From positions 1 through 20,007 of the forward strand of contig DATDQA010000141.1 in NCBI GenBank assembly GCA_035292505.1: a stretch of DNA of 20,007 nt, read 5' to 3'. The notes under the pieces were generated by a model. The model had not been told where the DNA came from. It worked only from the letters and a program-made list of their open reading frames with translations, and searched no databases. The stretch comes from DATDQA01 sp035292505. GTDB taxonomy: Bacteria > Bacteroidota > Bacteroidia > Chitinophagales > Saprospiraceae. Made by a program: the position numbers and the translations under genes. Positions 8,239-14,380 of this stretch are shown piece by piece; the stretch's first letter is position 1; each line of letters opens with the position of its first letter.

Positions 8239-9201
8239 ATGCGATTTCTGACGATCATCGCCGCAGTATTATTTTGCGCATGTGGCCACACCCAGGAAGT
8301 GGTGAGGACATTTATCCTTGGCGATACAATTGTCCAGCTTGTCGTGCACCGCTCAGAAAAACCCGGCCCACTTTACTACAACATGCACGATGACGAAAAC
8401 ACGAGTGTGGATGCAGCTATGGACATTATTGAAGACAAAGGGGGAACTCTCTTCGAGCTTGTACACTCAGGCAATAGGTATATCGGATTCTCGGTAGACT
8501 CGGTGCGTTATGAAATCGATCCAAACAGGATATACACTGATGCCGGTATCTGGCGGGAACTTCGACGCATCATGGTCCAGGATTCTTTCCTGATGGTGCA
8601 GGAAATGTACACACAGGATACTTTGCGTCTTGGTCAAGTACGGGATTCTCTGTTCTCTGCCGGAGACAGTCTGCTTTACTATGCATTGCGCAACCAGGAT
8701 TCCGGATCGGAAGTGTATGTGATCGTGCAGGATGGGATGCTGTCCACCCGACTGCCATTACCTCCTTTGTTCTTTGATGCAGTGGATACGGTCGTCTTTC
8801 AGATGGTGCGGGCGTTTGCAGACTCTTTGCTTTCAGCGATGCAGATAGGTTCACAGGATCTCATCATCGCTCTGCACAACAATACGAATAATGGATATTG
8901 CCTGGGTTCATATCTCGTCGATAATATTTACCAGGATGAAGCACGAGCGACGTATCGTGGATTGCATCCTGATCCGGATGATTTTTATTTCGTGACAGAA
9001 CGCCGGATTTATGAACAACTACAACCAAATCAATACCACATCATCTTACAGGACAATGAACGCATGACCGATGACGGATCGCTCTCCGTGTATTGCGGGC
9101 AGCGCGGGATCCATTATGTGAATGTGGAAGCCCAGCATAAGCATGAGAAGGAGCAGAAGGAGATGCTTACACTATTACTGGAAAGGCTTGGGAAAAACTG
9201 A
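8239..9201 (+). CDS. Lipoprotein with M14/AspA-like zinc-site pattern
   Basis: The product has 320 residues with a lipoprotein-type start, MRFLTIIAAVLFCACG; Cys13 or Cys15 is the candidate lipid site. I do not know a named family for it, but the order of motifs resembles zinc carboxypeptidase/succinylglutamate-desuccinylase folds. There is a His-x-x-Glu pair in NMHDDENTS (His50, Glu53), DPNRIYTDAG (94-103), a later His in IIALHNNTNN (His213), and NVEAQHKH with Glu297 as a possible catalytic acid. The strands around these (LIIALHNN, IHYVNVEAQ) fit that fold. If correct, it would be a membrane-anchored peptidase or amidase outside the cytoplasm. It follows the M19-like gene by 90 bp, with a hairpin between. 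The downstream gene is convergent, with only 24 bp between them. The zinc-site reading is inference from spacing only. Confidence 0.58.
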   Translation: MRFLTIIAAVLFCACGHTQEVVRTFILGDTIVQLVVHRSEKPGPLYYNMHDDENTSVDAAMDIIEDKGGTLFELVHSGNRYIGFSVDSVRYEIDPNRIYTDAGIWRELRRIMVQDSFLMVQEMYTQDTLRLGQVRDSLFSAGDSLLYYALRNQDSGSEVYVIVQDGMLSTRLPLPPLFFDAVDTVVFQMVRAFADSLLSAMQIGSQDLIIALHNNTNNGYCLGSYLVDNIYQDEARATYRGLHPDPDDFYFVTERRIYEQLQPNQYHIILQDNERMTDDGSLSVYCGQRGIHYVNVEAQHKHEKEQKEMLTLLLERLGKN

Positions 9202-9225
9202 GGAAAGCGAGAAAGTCGCAGGAAC

Positions 9226-9759
9226 TCATTTAAAACACCCGGGATAATCCGGAAATGTAATTTCAACCATGATATGTGGATCTATATACTGACTTGCAAA
9301 ATAGCATCCGGTGATAGAGATCATTTCTTCCCCTTCCATGAGTCCGCAAGGATAATTGCAGACTTTGCCTTCAAAATATCCTATGTTTCCATCTTCTGAC
9401 TCCAACGTAAGAGAGAAGGAATAGAGACCCTTCTGAACAGCTCCATTTACTTTTCCGTCCCAGGTATGCTTATGTCCATGATAAGGGATATCTCCAATCC
9501 GATAGACGTTAATTTCATTTCGATCCCGGACTTCGAGAGAAATAATATGTTCGATGGAATCTCCGAGTATAAAGAGATAATCATTTAGATCATCACCGTT
9601 AGGAGTGAAAATGTTAGGAACATAAATGTGCGCATTCCCAAACGAATCTATTATGGCTTCGTTTCCACAACAGCCTTTAAGAAATAATTGGTCTTCCTTT
9701 TGACAGGCGGATACCATTAATGCCAGACAGAGTGTATATGCAAGCGATGAAATATGCAT
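9226..9759 (-). CDS. Small lipoprotein with gliding-motility-type C-terminal domain motif
   Basis: The 177-residue product has a lipoprotein signal (MHISSLAYTLCLALMVSAC, Cys19). From residue 45 it has IYVPNIFTPNGDDLND, the hallmark of the gliding-motility-associated / CHU_C-type C-terminal domain. That domain normally sits at the end of very large proteins exported by the type IX secretion system. The following strands, ending in HTWDGKVNGAVQKGLYSFSLTL (98-119), match the 'W-G..G....G.Y.Y.l' pattern of that domain. About 55 further residues rich in Cys and Gly follow, so here the domain is internal. A lipobox directly before this domain in a tiny protein is unusual. It may be a surface lipoprotein using the fold as an Ig-like module. 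The exact function is unknown. Confidence 0.72.
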   Translation of the reverse strand: MHISSLAYTLCLALMVSACQKEDQLFLKGCCGNEAIIDSFGNAHIYVPNIFTPNGDDLNDYLFILGDSIEHIISLEVRDRNEINVYRIGDIPYHGHKHTWDGKVNGAVQKGLYSFSLTLESEDGNIGYFEGKVCNYPCGLMEGEEMISITGCYFASQYIDPHIMVEITFPDYPGCFK

Positions 9760-9831
9760 TGCTGTTGTTTAAAACGTTTTTGCAAGAGAACAACTATAAA
9801 GTAAAAATTCATGCATCAAAAACAAAATTCG

Positions 9832-11265
9832 CTAATTATTCACCGCAACCTCCGACACCCGCCTGCGATACGAAATGTCAAAAATACTCGTACGCGTATA
9901 CAGGAAATTATCCTCATCATCATATTGGGCGATACTGTTGGCTATAACGGAAAATTTGGATCCATCCTTGCGGACGTACGACCCCTCCAGGTCAAATATG
10001 GACTTGATCTCTCCACTTCTGATGCGGGGAAAGTAATACGCATATTGCTTCAGGCTCTCCTCGCTGACCAGGCTCTTGACATGCATCTTGCCTACCACTT
10101 CGTGACGCTGATAGCCGAGCCATTTCAGAAGCGTCTCGTTCATTTCGATGATGATACCGTTCTTGTCTGTAGCCTGGTATCCGCACGGAGCATTGTTGAA
10201 TAAATCGAGAATGCGTTTCATCTGCTCCTGGTGCTGGACCTCAGTCTTCGCTCTTTCAGTTTCGTCTGTTGAAATACTGCAAACGGCATATGGAATATGA
10301 TGTATATCGAAGAGCGGGAACTTGAGGGATACGAAGTGCTGCATCGCATTACCATTGCCGATGACTTCTTCTGACTTGATCTGTTGTTGCAGCCGGATGA
10401 CCTCAAGGTCATTATCACGGATCGCATCAGCGGCTGACCTTTCGAACAGATCATACGCCGTCTTGCCTTTTACCTTTTCCTTAGTTGTACCCAGGAGATT
10501 TTCATAGGCTTGGTTGATCAGCATATATCTTCCTGAAAGGTCTTTGATGGAAATAAGGGAAGAACTGTGGTCCATTACATTTTGAAACAATTGCTGACTT
10601 TCCTTCAGTACCTTTTCAGCTTTATTGCGGCGGTGGAAATAGAAAATAAAAAGAAAGATGATTGTGACTACCGTGACCGAAACTTTAAGCAACAGCAGAT
10701 AGAAGGTAACGGCAAAATGTGTGATGACGTTTTTGTTTTCCGCTTTGAGCTCTGTGAGCCGGGCATCCGTATCGCGTTGCAGATTGCCCGTGATATCCCG
10801 GATCTGATCCATCAGCATTTTCTCTTTTCCCTCGCTGATAAACGCAATCGCCTCGTTCATGCCTTTCTGTCTTCTCAGCTCTGCTACGCGGTTTGTATAG
10901 GTTGATTTTTCATCCACAAGGCTTTGAAGTCGCGTCATCTGGTCACTCTGTTCCGCCGATATCCCGGGAAAGGAATTCAGCTGGTGGATATGTAGAAAAA
11001 TATCTGCAATGGCAGCATTTGCAGGGACCATGTATGTTTCATCCCCAGTCATGACATAGCCACGTACTCCCGTCTCCATATCCGTCAACGTGGACTGAAC
11101 CTGCAGGATGTGATATTTGATTTCCTCTGCCTGCTCGATGGCTTCAGCGGAATTCAAAAGGCGCTGGCTATTGCGGTATGCCAGGTATGCCAGGGAACAT
11201 AGGGCAATCAGGATGGAGAGGACTGCAATCAGTATTTTCTTTTCGGGTCGGGTCAATACCAGCAT
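9832..11265 (-). CDS. Membrane sensor: CHASE3 domain plus two PAS domains, no kinase
   Basis: The 477-residue protein starts with a transmembrane segment (11-30). A helical periplasmic CHASE3-type sensor region follows (about 33-178; motifs TLTDMETGVRGYVMTGD and a long helical tail). A second transmembrane segment lies at about 183-210. Then come two PAS/PAC domains, about 220-340 (MDHSSSLISIKDLSGRYMLIN) and about 350-470 (FNNAPCGYQATDKNGIIIEMN ... GSYVRKDGSKFSV). Proteins with this start usually continue into a histidine kinase or GGDEF output domain. Here the chain ends about 10 residues after the second PAS domain. The 72 bp to the next gene contain nothing resembling a kinase. It may be a kinase-less sensor acting through a partner, or a truncated kinase. 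The start ATG at 11265 places TM1 at the normal position. Confidence 0.85.
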   Translation of the reverse strand: MLVLTRPEKKILIAVLSILIALCSLAYLAYRNSQRLLNSAEAIEQAEEIKYHILQVQSTLTDMETGVRGYVMTGDETYMVPANAAIADIFLHIHQLNSFPGISAEQSDQMTRLQSLVDEKSTYTNRVAELRRQKGMNEAIAFISEGKEKMLMDQIRDITGNLQRDTDARLTELKAENKNVITHFAVTFYLLLLKVSVTVVTIIFLFIFYFHRRNKAEKVLKESQQLFQNVMDHSSSLISIKDLSGRYMLINQAYENLLGTTKEKVKGKTAYDLFERSAADAIRDNDLEVIRLQQQIKSEEVIGNGNAMQHFVSLKFPLFDIHHIPYAVCSISTDETERAKTEVQHQEQMKRILDLFNNAPCGYQATDKNGIIIEMNETLLKWLGYQRHEVVGKMHVKSLVSEESLKQYAYYFPRIRSGEIKSIFDLEGSYVRKDGSKFSVIANSIAQYDDEDNFLYTRTSIFDISYRRRVSEVAVNN

Positions 11266-11611
11266 AACTCATGAGATGAAGGAGCAGTATACCAAAGTAA
11301 TGCTTTTTTTGACAGTCCTTTTGAATATGGTAGGGTGAGTGGAACTTTGGCCTTACCATACTGGGAGTATTGATGTTAGATCGCCTTCTTCCGGTGAAAG
11401 TCCATACGTAACAATTAATTCTGTTTCCCAAACTGCGTAGAGTTTTTAGTCATCATACGATTGCTGAAGTACATCTGATAATTTAAAGTTCAATTAGTCA
11501 AACTCATGACCAGGAATTAGCTGCCAACTGTTAATCAGTTGGCACAGTTCGGTCTTACGCCATTACATTTTATCCTTGATGTTACGGTCATTGTTTTTAT
11601 TGTTTAGTGTC
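11266..11611. other. Intergenic stretch without a recognisable gene
   Basis: About 345 bp lie between the sensor start and the cassette array. Only small shadow ORFs exist. It holds a hairpin (TATGGTA at 11326-11332 with TACCATA at 11354-11360) and a perfect palindrome at 11522-11544. On the minus strand it is what would follow the last attC core (GTTAGGC). A matching GCCTAAC that would close another cassette is absent here, so it may be host DNA flanking the array. Confidence 0.5.
11522..11544. repeat. Perfect 9-bp palindrome with 5-base loop
   Basis: TGCCAACTG (11522-11530), loop TTAAT, CAGTTGGCA (11536-11544). The stem is perfect. It contains GCCAAC/GTTGGC, similar to integron core words but with no outer arms. 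It could be an operator or a terminator without a T-tract. The role is unknown. Confidence 0.5.
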
Positions 11612-11733
11612 GCCTAACGGTTTGGGGCTACACGATGTGTCCGGCCGGTCCCTGAGCTTTCCGAAGGGGCGGGTGGCTTTTGAGCTTGCTTGCCGGGAGG
11701 CACATGGCCATATCGTGTAGCCTCCTGTTATGC
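11612..11733 (-). other. attC-like recombination site closing the DUF4160-DUF2442 cassette
   Basis: Read on the minus strand: R''-like GCATAAC (11733-11727), arm GGCTACACGAT (11722-11712), a long loop, then the returning arm ATCGTGTAGCC (11636-11626, extended by CACAT), a 7-base spacer and R'-like GTTAGGC (11618-11612), which fits GTTRRRY. GCATAAC is the exact reverse complement of GTTATGC, the core where this cassette begins (12287-12281). That is the rule for an integron cassette. The loop holds a palindromic word CCCTGAGCTTTCCGAAGGGG (11650-11669). No integrase was found in the window. Confidence 0.68.
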
Positions 11734-11976
11734 CATGTGCCTTTTTGCTTCGGCGATTTCTCTTAGATAATTAGGGCAAATGTCAAAGCCGTTCTCCCAG
11801 GCTAAGCCACCACCAGATTCAATCGTTACTCTACTAAAGGATTTAGGATTCAAAAGGTCCGCAGCAATACCCTTGTTCAGTATAGGTCTTAAGTTCACAG
11901 TTGTTTCAAATCCATCATCGAATCTGATCCAGATCCTGTAATCATCTAATACTTTATATTCCTTAACAGCATTCAT
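11728..11976 (-). CDS. DUF2442 family protein
   Basis: The 82-residue protein matches DUF2442: a start of the 'V..V..L.DY.I.I.F.DG' type (VKEYKVLDDYRIWIRFDDG), VNLRPIL, then SFSRVTIESGGGLAWENGFDICPNYL. DUF2442 proteins are small, of unknown biochemical role, and often sit next to DUF4160. The pair is commonly suspected to be a toxin-antitoxin-like module, which is association and not proof. Here it follows the DUF4160 gene with a 1-bp gap on the same strand, so translation is probably coupled. Its TAA stop falls inside the R'' core (GCATAAC) of the attC-like site, a very tight fit of gene to cassette end. Confidence 0.88.
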   Translation of the reverse strand: MNAVKEYKVLDDYRIWIRFDDGFETTVNLRPILNKGIAADLLNPKSFSRVTIESGGGLAWENGFDICPNYLREIAEAKRHMA

Positions 11977-11977
11977 A

Positions 11978-12238
11978 CTACTCCAAAGGTCGGATTTTTT
12001 TCAAAAGTACCGCTTGTTGTGCTCTTTCCCAATTTTCCAAAAGTTCTGACTTATGAATCGACGCCCATTCAATCACTAATGCATGAGCGCGACGTGGAAA
12101 TTTCCCGTTGATGAGATCGAGCGATTGAATGTCATACTCAGCACGGTATTCACCGTAATCTGCATGGAAGTGCGGCGGGTTGTGATCAACGAAGTACATT
12201 TTGATAATGATACCGTAGAAACGGGCTAGTTCGGGCAT
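11978..12238 (-). CDS. DUF4160 family protein
   Basis: The 86-residue protein matches DUF4160: MPELARFYGIIIKMYFVDHNPPHFHADYGEY, with the family's 'I.M...DH.PPHFH..YG' core (about residues 11-30), and a C-terminal helix with W.........L..NW..A (WASIHKSELLENWERAQ). The function is not established. It is the first gene of a two-gene cassette with DUF2442. The ATG at 12238-12236 lies about 43 bp inside the cassette start core GTTATGC, a short leader as is common in integron cassettes. Expression would depend on an outside or cassette-borne promoter; none is obvious in those 43 bp. Confidence 0.88.
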   Translation of the reverse strand: MPELARFYGIIIKMYFVDHNPPHFHADYGEYRAEYDIQSLDLINGKFPRRAHALVIEWASIHKSELLENWERAQQAVLLKKIRPLE

Positions 12239-12280
12239 GAGTTGAATCTGTTATAGGTTATGATGGATTGTTGCATGTTG

Positions 12281-12413
12281 GCATAACGGTCTTTGGCTAA
12301 AAAACGTAGGGCTTTAGAACTTCGTAATTGTCTCCCGTGATAAATGCTTGTTGAAAGCACTAAACTCTCTGAAACCTTTGCCTGCCCTATGTTTTTTTAG
12401 CCAATGTTGGCGC
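12281..12413 (-). other. attC-like recombination site closing the RibD/DHFR-fold cassette
   Basis: Read on the minus strand: R''-like GCGCCAAC (12413-12406), arm GGCTAAAAAAACATAGGGC (12402-12384), a loop of about 70 bases, returning arm GCCCTACGTTTTTTAGCC (12312-12295), a 7-base spacer and R'-like GTTATGC (12287-12281). The arms pair with one extra A and one mismatch, and unpaired bases are normal in attC sites. GCGCCAAC is the exact reverse complement of the start core GTTGGCGC at 12993-12986, the beginning of this cassette. On the plus strand both attC-like sites share the word GC-TAACGGT-TTTGG. Confidence 0.68.
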
Positions 12414-12419
12414 ATGTTT

Positions 12420-12974
12420 TTACTCTTTCATTATTTTATACGAAAGTTCCACCATCCCATCCTTGTATGCCGTCACCTCTTTTAAGTGTAATTTCTGTTC
12501 CTGCCCGATATAGTCAAAGAACAATGTTCCGTCACCAAGAATAATTGGCATGATTGATATTATTATTGCGTCTGCCAGTTTTAATCGCAGAAAGTCTTTT
12601 GTGAGTTCAGATCCTCCGACCATCCAAATGTTCTTGTAGTTTGACTTTAGTCGCTCATTTACAAGTTTCTCAAGGTCACCCGAATAGAATTCAACATTTT
12701 CTTTGTTGGACTTCAGGTCTCTGTGAGTCAGAACAACAACGGGGGTATCACCATAGACCCATCCAAGTTCAAGCGCAAGTTCATGGGTTCTCGAACCCAT
12801 CACATAGCAATCTATGGCTTTCTGAAAATCCGCTATGTACTCTTCGGTTAGCGTAGCACCTTTTTCGTAGTTGTCAGTTGATTGCATCCATGAAATGCTT
12901 CCGTCTTTCTTGGCAATAAAACCGTCAAGACTTGAAACCATGTGTATTGTCACTTTGGATGTATCTGTTGTCAT
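12420..12974 (-). CDS. Dihydrofolate reductase family protein (RibD C-terminal fold)
   Basis: The 184-residue protein has the RibD-C/DHFR-like fold of the YyaP/YwjB type. Motifs are HMVSSLDGFIAKKDGSISW (11-29), YVMGSRTHEL (57-66) followed by the strand PVVVLTHRD (78-86), the nucleotide-binding WMVGGSELTKDFL (117-129), and IMPIILGDGTLFF (141-153). Family members bind NAD(P)H and reduce pterin- or flavin-precursor-like substrates. Real substrates for this subgroup are mostly unknown, and trimethoprim resistance should not be assumed. It is cytoplasmic. The gene is bracketed by the core GTTGGCGC 12-19 bp upstream of its ATG and an attC-like site starting 7 bp after its stop, so it fills an integron-type cassette. 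Confidence 0.9.
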   Translation of the reverse strand: MTTDTSKVTIHMVSSLDGFIAKKDGSISWMQSTDNYEKGATLTEEYIADFQKAIDCYVMGSRTHELALELGWVYGDTPVVVLTHRDLKSNKENVEFYSGDLEKLVNERLKSNYKNIWMVGGSELTKDFLRLKLADAIIISIMPIILGDGTLFFDYIGQEQKLHLKEVTAYKDGMVELSYKIMKE

Positions 12975-12983
12975 TTTTCAAAT

Positions 12984-12993
12984 ATGCGCCAAC
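12984..12993 (-). other. Cassette start core, GTTGGCGCAT
   Basis: On the minus strand GTTGGCGCAT lies just before the RibD/DHFR-fold gene. It is the exact reverse complement of the minus-strand ATGCGCCAAC at 12415-12406, which is the R'' side of the site after that gene. No L-arms are visible upstream, so this may be the array boundary or an attI-like junction. Confidence 0.5.
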
Positions 12994-13090
12994 TCATTTA
13001 TTCCTGCACCAAAATACGCAAATCCGCACCCTTTTTTCCTCAATCCCAAATCCCCCAATTCCCTGATTCTCAACCCTCCTAACCTCATAC

Positions 13091-13130
13091 AAACACTTAC
13101 AAACACATACAAACGTCAGTAAGTGTTTTT
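13091..13130 (+). terminator. Perfect 10-bp hairpin followed by T-run
   Basis: AAACACTTAC (13091-13100) pairs perfectly with GTAAGTGTTT (13119-13128), and TT follows, giving a six-T run at 13125-13130. The loop repeats ACAAAC words. It could end plus-strand transcription entering from the cassette side, or insulate the ssb genes. Confidence 0.5.
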
Positions 13131-13340
13131 TATACGACTATCGGGAATGGGTGACCACATCTTTGCGGCGTTGTTTTATCGCTATGAAAAGTCATGCGAA
13201 GCCAAGGATGAGGCAAAAAGCTTGTTTCTCTCACTATGGACGCTCGCTCCAAATGAGTCCCTTTTGGGGTAGGTTCGTAAAATGATATCAATTGAAAGCA
13301 CTTTATCCGGCGAACGTTCCGAGGTCAGGCTCGGCACATC

Positions 13341-13406
13341 AAACAGTTAAACGTCGAAACACTAAACAAGATTTCATTATTCATTCACTCATTTAATCAT
13401 TTAAGT
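13341..13406 (+). promoter_or_regulatory. Leader of first ssb gene, shared with the second
   Basis: The 12-mer AAACAGTTAAAC (13341-13352) is followed by an A/T-rich TCATTCACTCATTTAATCATTT tract up to the ATG. The second ssb gene has the same 12-mer and the same kind of tract. I see no obvious -7 box. Confidence 0.35.
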
Positions 13407-13769
13407 ATGCAAACGATGAAAAATTCCGTCTCGCTCATGGGTTATCTTGGATCAGATGTCCAACTCTTCACCCTGAGCACAGGTCGTAAAGTTGCCAAAA
13501 CAAGACTGGCGACGAACGAATACTTCAAAACCAAATCCGGTGAGCGCTCGCAGCACACCGAATGGCACAACCTCACCGCATGGGGCCCTCTCGCAGAACG
13601 CATGGAAAGGCAGCTTGCGAAAGGCGTGCAGGTCGTCATAGAAGGCAAACTCGTACACCGCTCCTACGAAGACAAAAGTGGCAATACCCGCTACCAGTCG
13701 GAGATTGTTGTGAGTAGTTTTCTCACACCGAAATCTTCAAATGATGATACTGCAGTATCAGAAGAATGA
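13407..13769 (+). CDS. ssb: Single-stranded DNA-binding protein, short form (first copy)
   Basis: The 120-residue OB-fold protein matches bacterial SSB: KNSVSLMGYLGSDVQL (5-20), KVAKTRLATNE (28-38), then the signature TEWHNLTAWGPLAERMERQLAKGVQVVIEGKL (51-82) with Trp53 and Trp59 as the usual DNA-stacking aromatics. Homotetrameric SSB coats ssDNA in replication and repair. The chain is much shorter than housekeeping SSB (about 150-180 residues). It ends in SNDDTAVSEE, acidic but lacking the classical DDDIPF-type tip that recruits partner proteins. It may be an accessory paralogue. Translation could start at Met1 or at Met4. A related gene follows 153 bp downstream. Confidence 0.9.
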   Translation: MQTMKNSVSLMGYLGSDVQLFTLSTGRKVAKTRLATNEYFKTKSGERSQHTEWHNLTAWGPLAERMERQLAKGVQVVIEGKLVHRSYEDKSGNTRYQSEIVVSSFLTPKSSNDDTAVSEE

Positions 13770-13814
13770 ACGGCTTAATTTCATATTCCGGATCAATGGA
13801 TCAAGGGTAAACCT

Positions 13815-13922
13815 CACGTCACATTTACACAGTTACACATTTAAACAGTTAAACACATTTCATCATTTATCATTTATCATTTATTTATCAATCATCATTC
13901 ATCACTAATCAATCATTTTATT
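13815..13922 (+). repeat. Leader of second ssb gene: ACA/TTTAAAC words and ATTTATC tandem array
   Basis: The tract contains AAACAGTTAAAC (13843-13854), identical to 13341-13352, and then CATTTATCATTTATCATTT and related 7-bp words up to the ATG. It resembles the leader of the first ssb gene, so the duplicated unit seems to include its 5' region. Confidence 0.5.
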
Positions 13923-14273
13923 ATGGACTCAATGAAAAATTCCATCCAGCTCATCGGTAATCTCGGCCGTGATCCTGAAATCACCAAGACATCCGCAGGA
14001 GCCAAAGTCGGCAAGGTAACCATCGCCACCAATGAATCGTACAAAGACAAAGCCGGCGAACGCATTACACAAACGCAATGGCACAACCTCATCGCCTGGG
14101 GTGAACTCGCAGACTACATGGAGAGTCATCTGAAAAAAGGAGCATATATCGGTATCCGCGGTAAGATCCGATACAATAGTTTCACCTCGAAAGATGGACA
14201 GAAGCAGGTAAGGACGGAGATTCTTGTGCAGGAGTTTTTAGATCCGCAATCGCAGAAGGAGAAAGCCGCTTAA
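13923..14273 (+). CDS. ssb: Single-stranded DNA-binding protein, short form (second copy)
   Basis: The 116-residue SSB paralogue follows the first copy. Recognisable segments are KNSIQLIGNLGRDPEI (5-20), KVGKVTIATNESYKDKAGE (28-46) and TQWHNLIAWGELADYMESHLKKGAYIGIRGKI (51-82), with Trp53 and Trp59 conserved. It ends in SQKEKAA and so lacks any acidic C-terminal tip. A tail-less SSB should bind DNA but not recruit the usual repair and replication partners; this follows from family knowledge. The two copies are clearly related but well diverged, so this is not a recent duplication. Their shared leader words suggest common control. Confidence 0.9.
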   Translation: MDSMKNSIQLIGNLGRDPEITKTSAGAKVGKVTIATNESYKDKAGERITQTQWHNLIAWGELADYMESHLKKGAYIGIRGKIRYNSFTSKDGQKQVRTEILVQEFLDPQSQKEKAA

Positions 14274-14288
14274 AATCTTCGGCTGAAG

Positions 14289-14346
14289 GGCAGAAAGGCG
14301 GAACGGCAGAAAGATGAAACTCAACTTGTCCGTTCGCTTTTCTGCC
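14289..14346 (+). terminator. Hairpin of GGCAGAAAGGCGGAACGG words after the second ssb
   Basis: GGCAGAAAGGCGGAACGG (14289-14306) pairs with CCGTTCGCTTTTCTGCC (14330-14346), with one shifted base. It is the same word family as the hairpin at 8157-8223 and the array at 14777-14897. It lies 15 bp after the ssb stop and could end that transcript. Confidence 0.45.
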
Positions 14347-14380
14347 TATTTCACTCACTATTTCTCAAAAACATATCGGA

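Larger units (their letters stand above)
12994..13406. other. Intergenic stretch with a terminator hairpin and no clear gene
   Basis: The first 100 bp are a C-rich, T-rich stretch without an ORF of interest. A perfect hairpin follows at 13091-13130. A 41-codon ORF at 13147-13272 (MGDHIFAALFYRYEKSCEAK...) has no match I recognise and overlaps a TCCCTTTTGGGG palindrome-type sequence, so I do not call it a gene. The last 65 bp form the ssb leader. Confidence 0.45.

Noticed and set aside
11522..11544. A third attC site
   Set aside because: It has core-like GCCAAC/GTTGGC words but no L-arms, and its cores do not match GTTAGGC, the open core at 11618-11612.
12420..12974. Trimethoprim-resistance dihydrofolate reductase (dfrA type) in an integron
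   Set aside because: The motifs are those of the RibD-C/YyaP-like branch, not of dfrA. Resistance cannot be inferred.
13147..13272. 41-codon ORF MGDHIFAALFYRYEKSCEAK...
   Set aside because: It is short, has no recognised family, and its 3' part overlaps a TCCCTTTTGGGG palindromic word common in intergenic DNA. An equally open alternative frame exists.
13815..13922. Replication origin iterons before the second ssb gene
   Set aside because: The A/T words are degenerate, there is no Rep or DnaA gene, and no DnaA-box cluster is visible.
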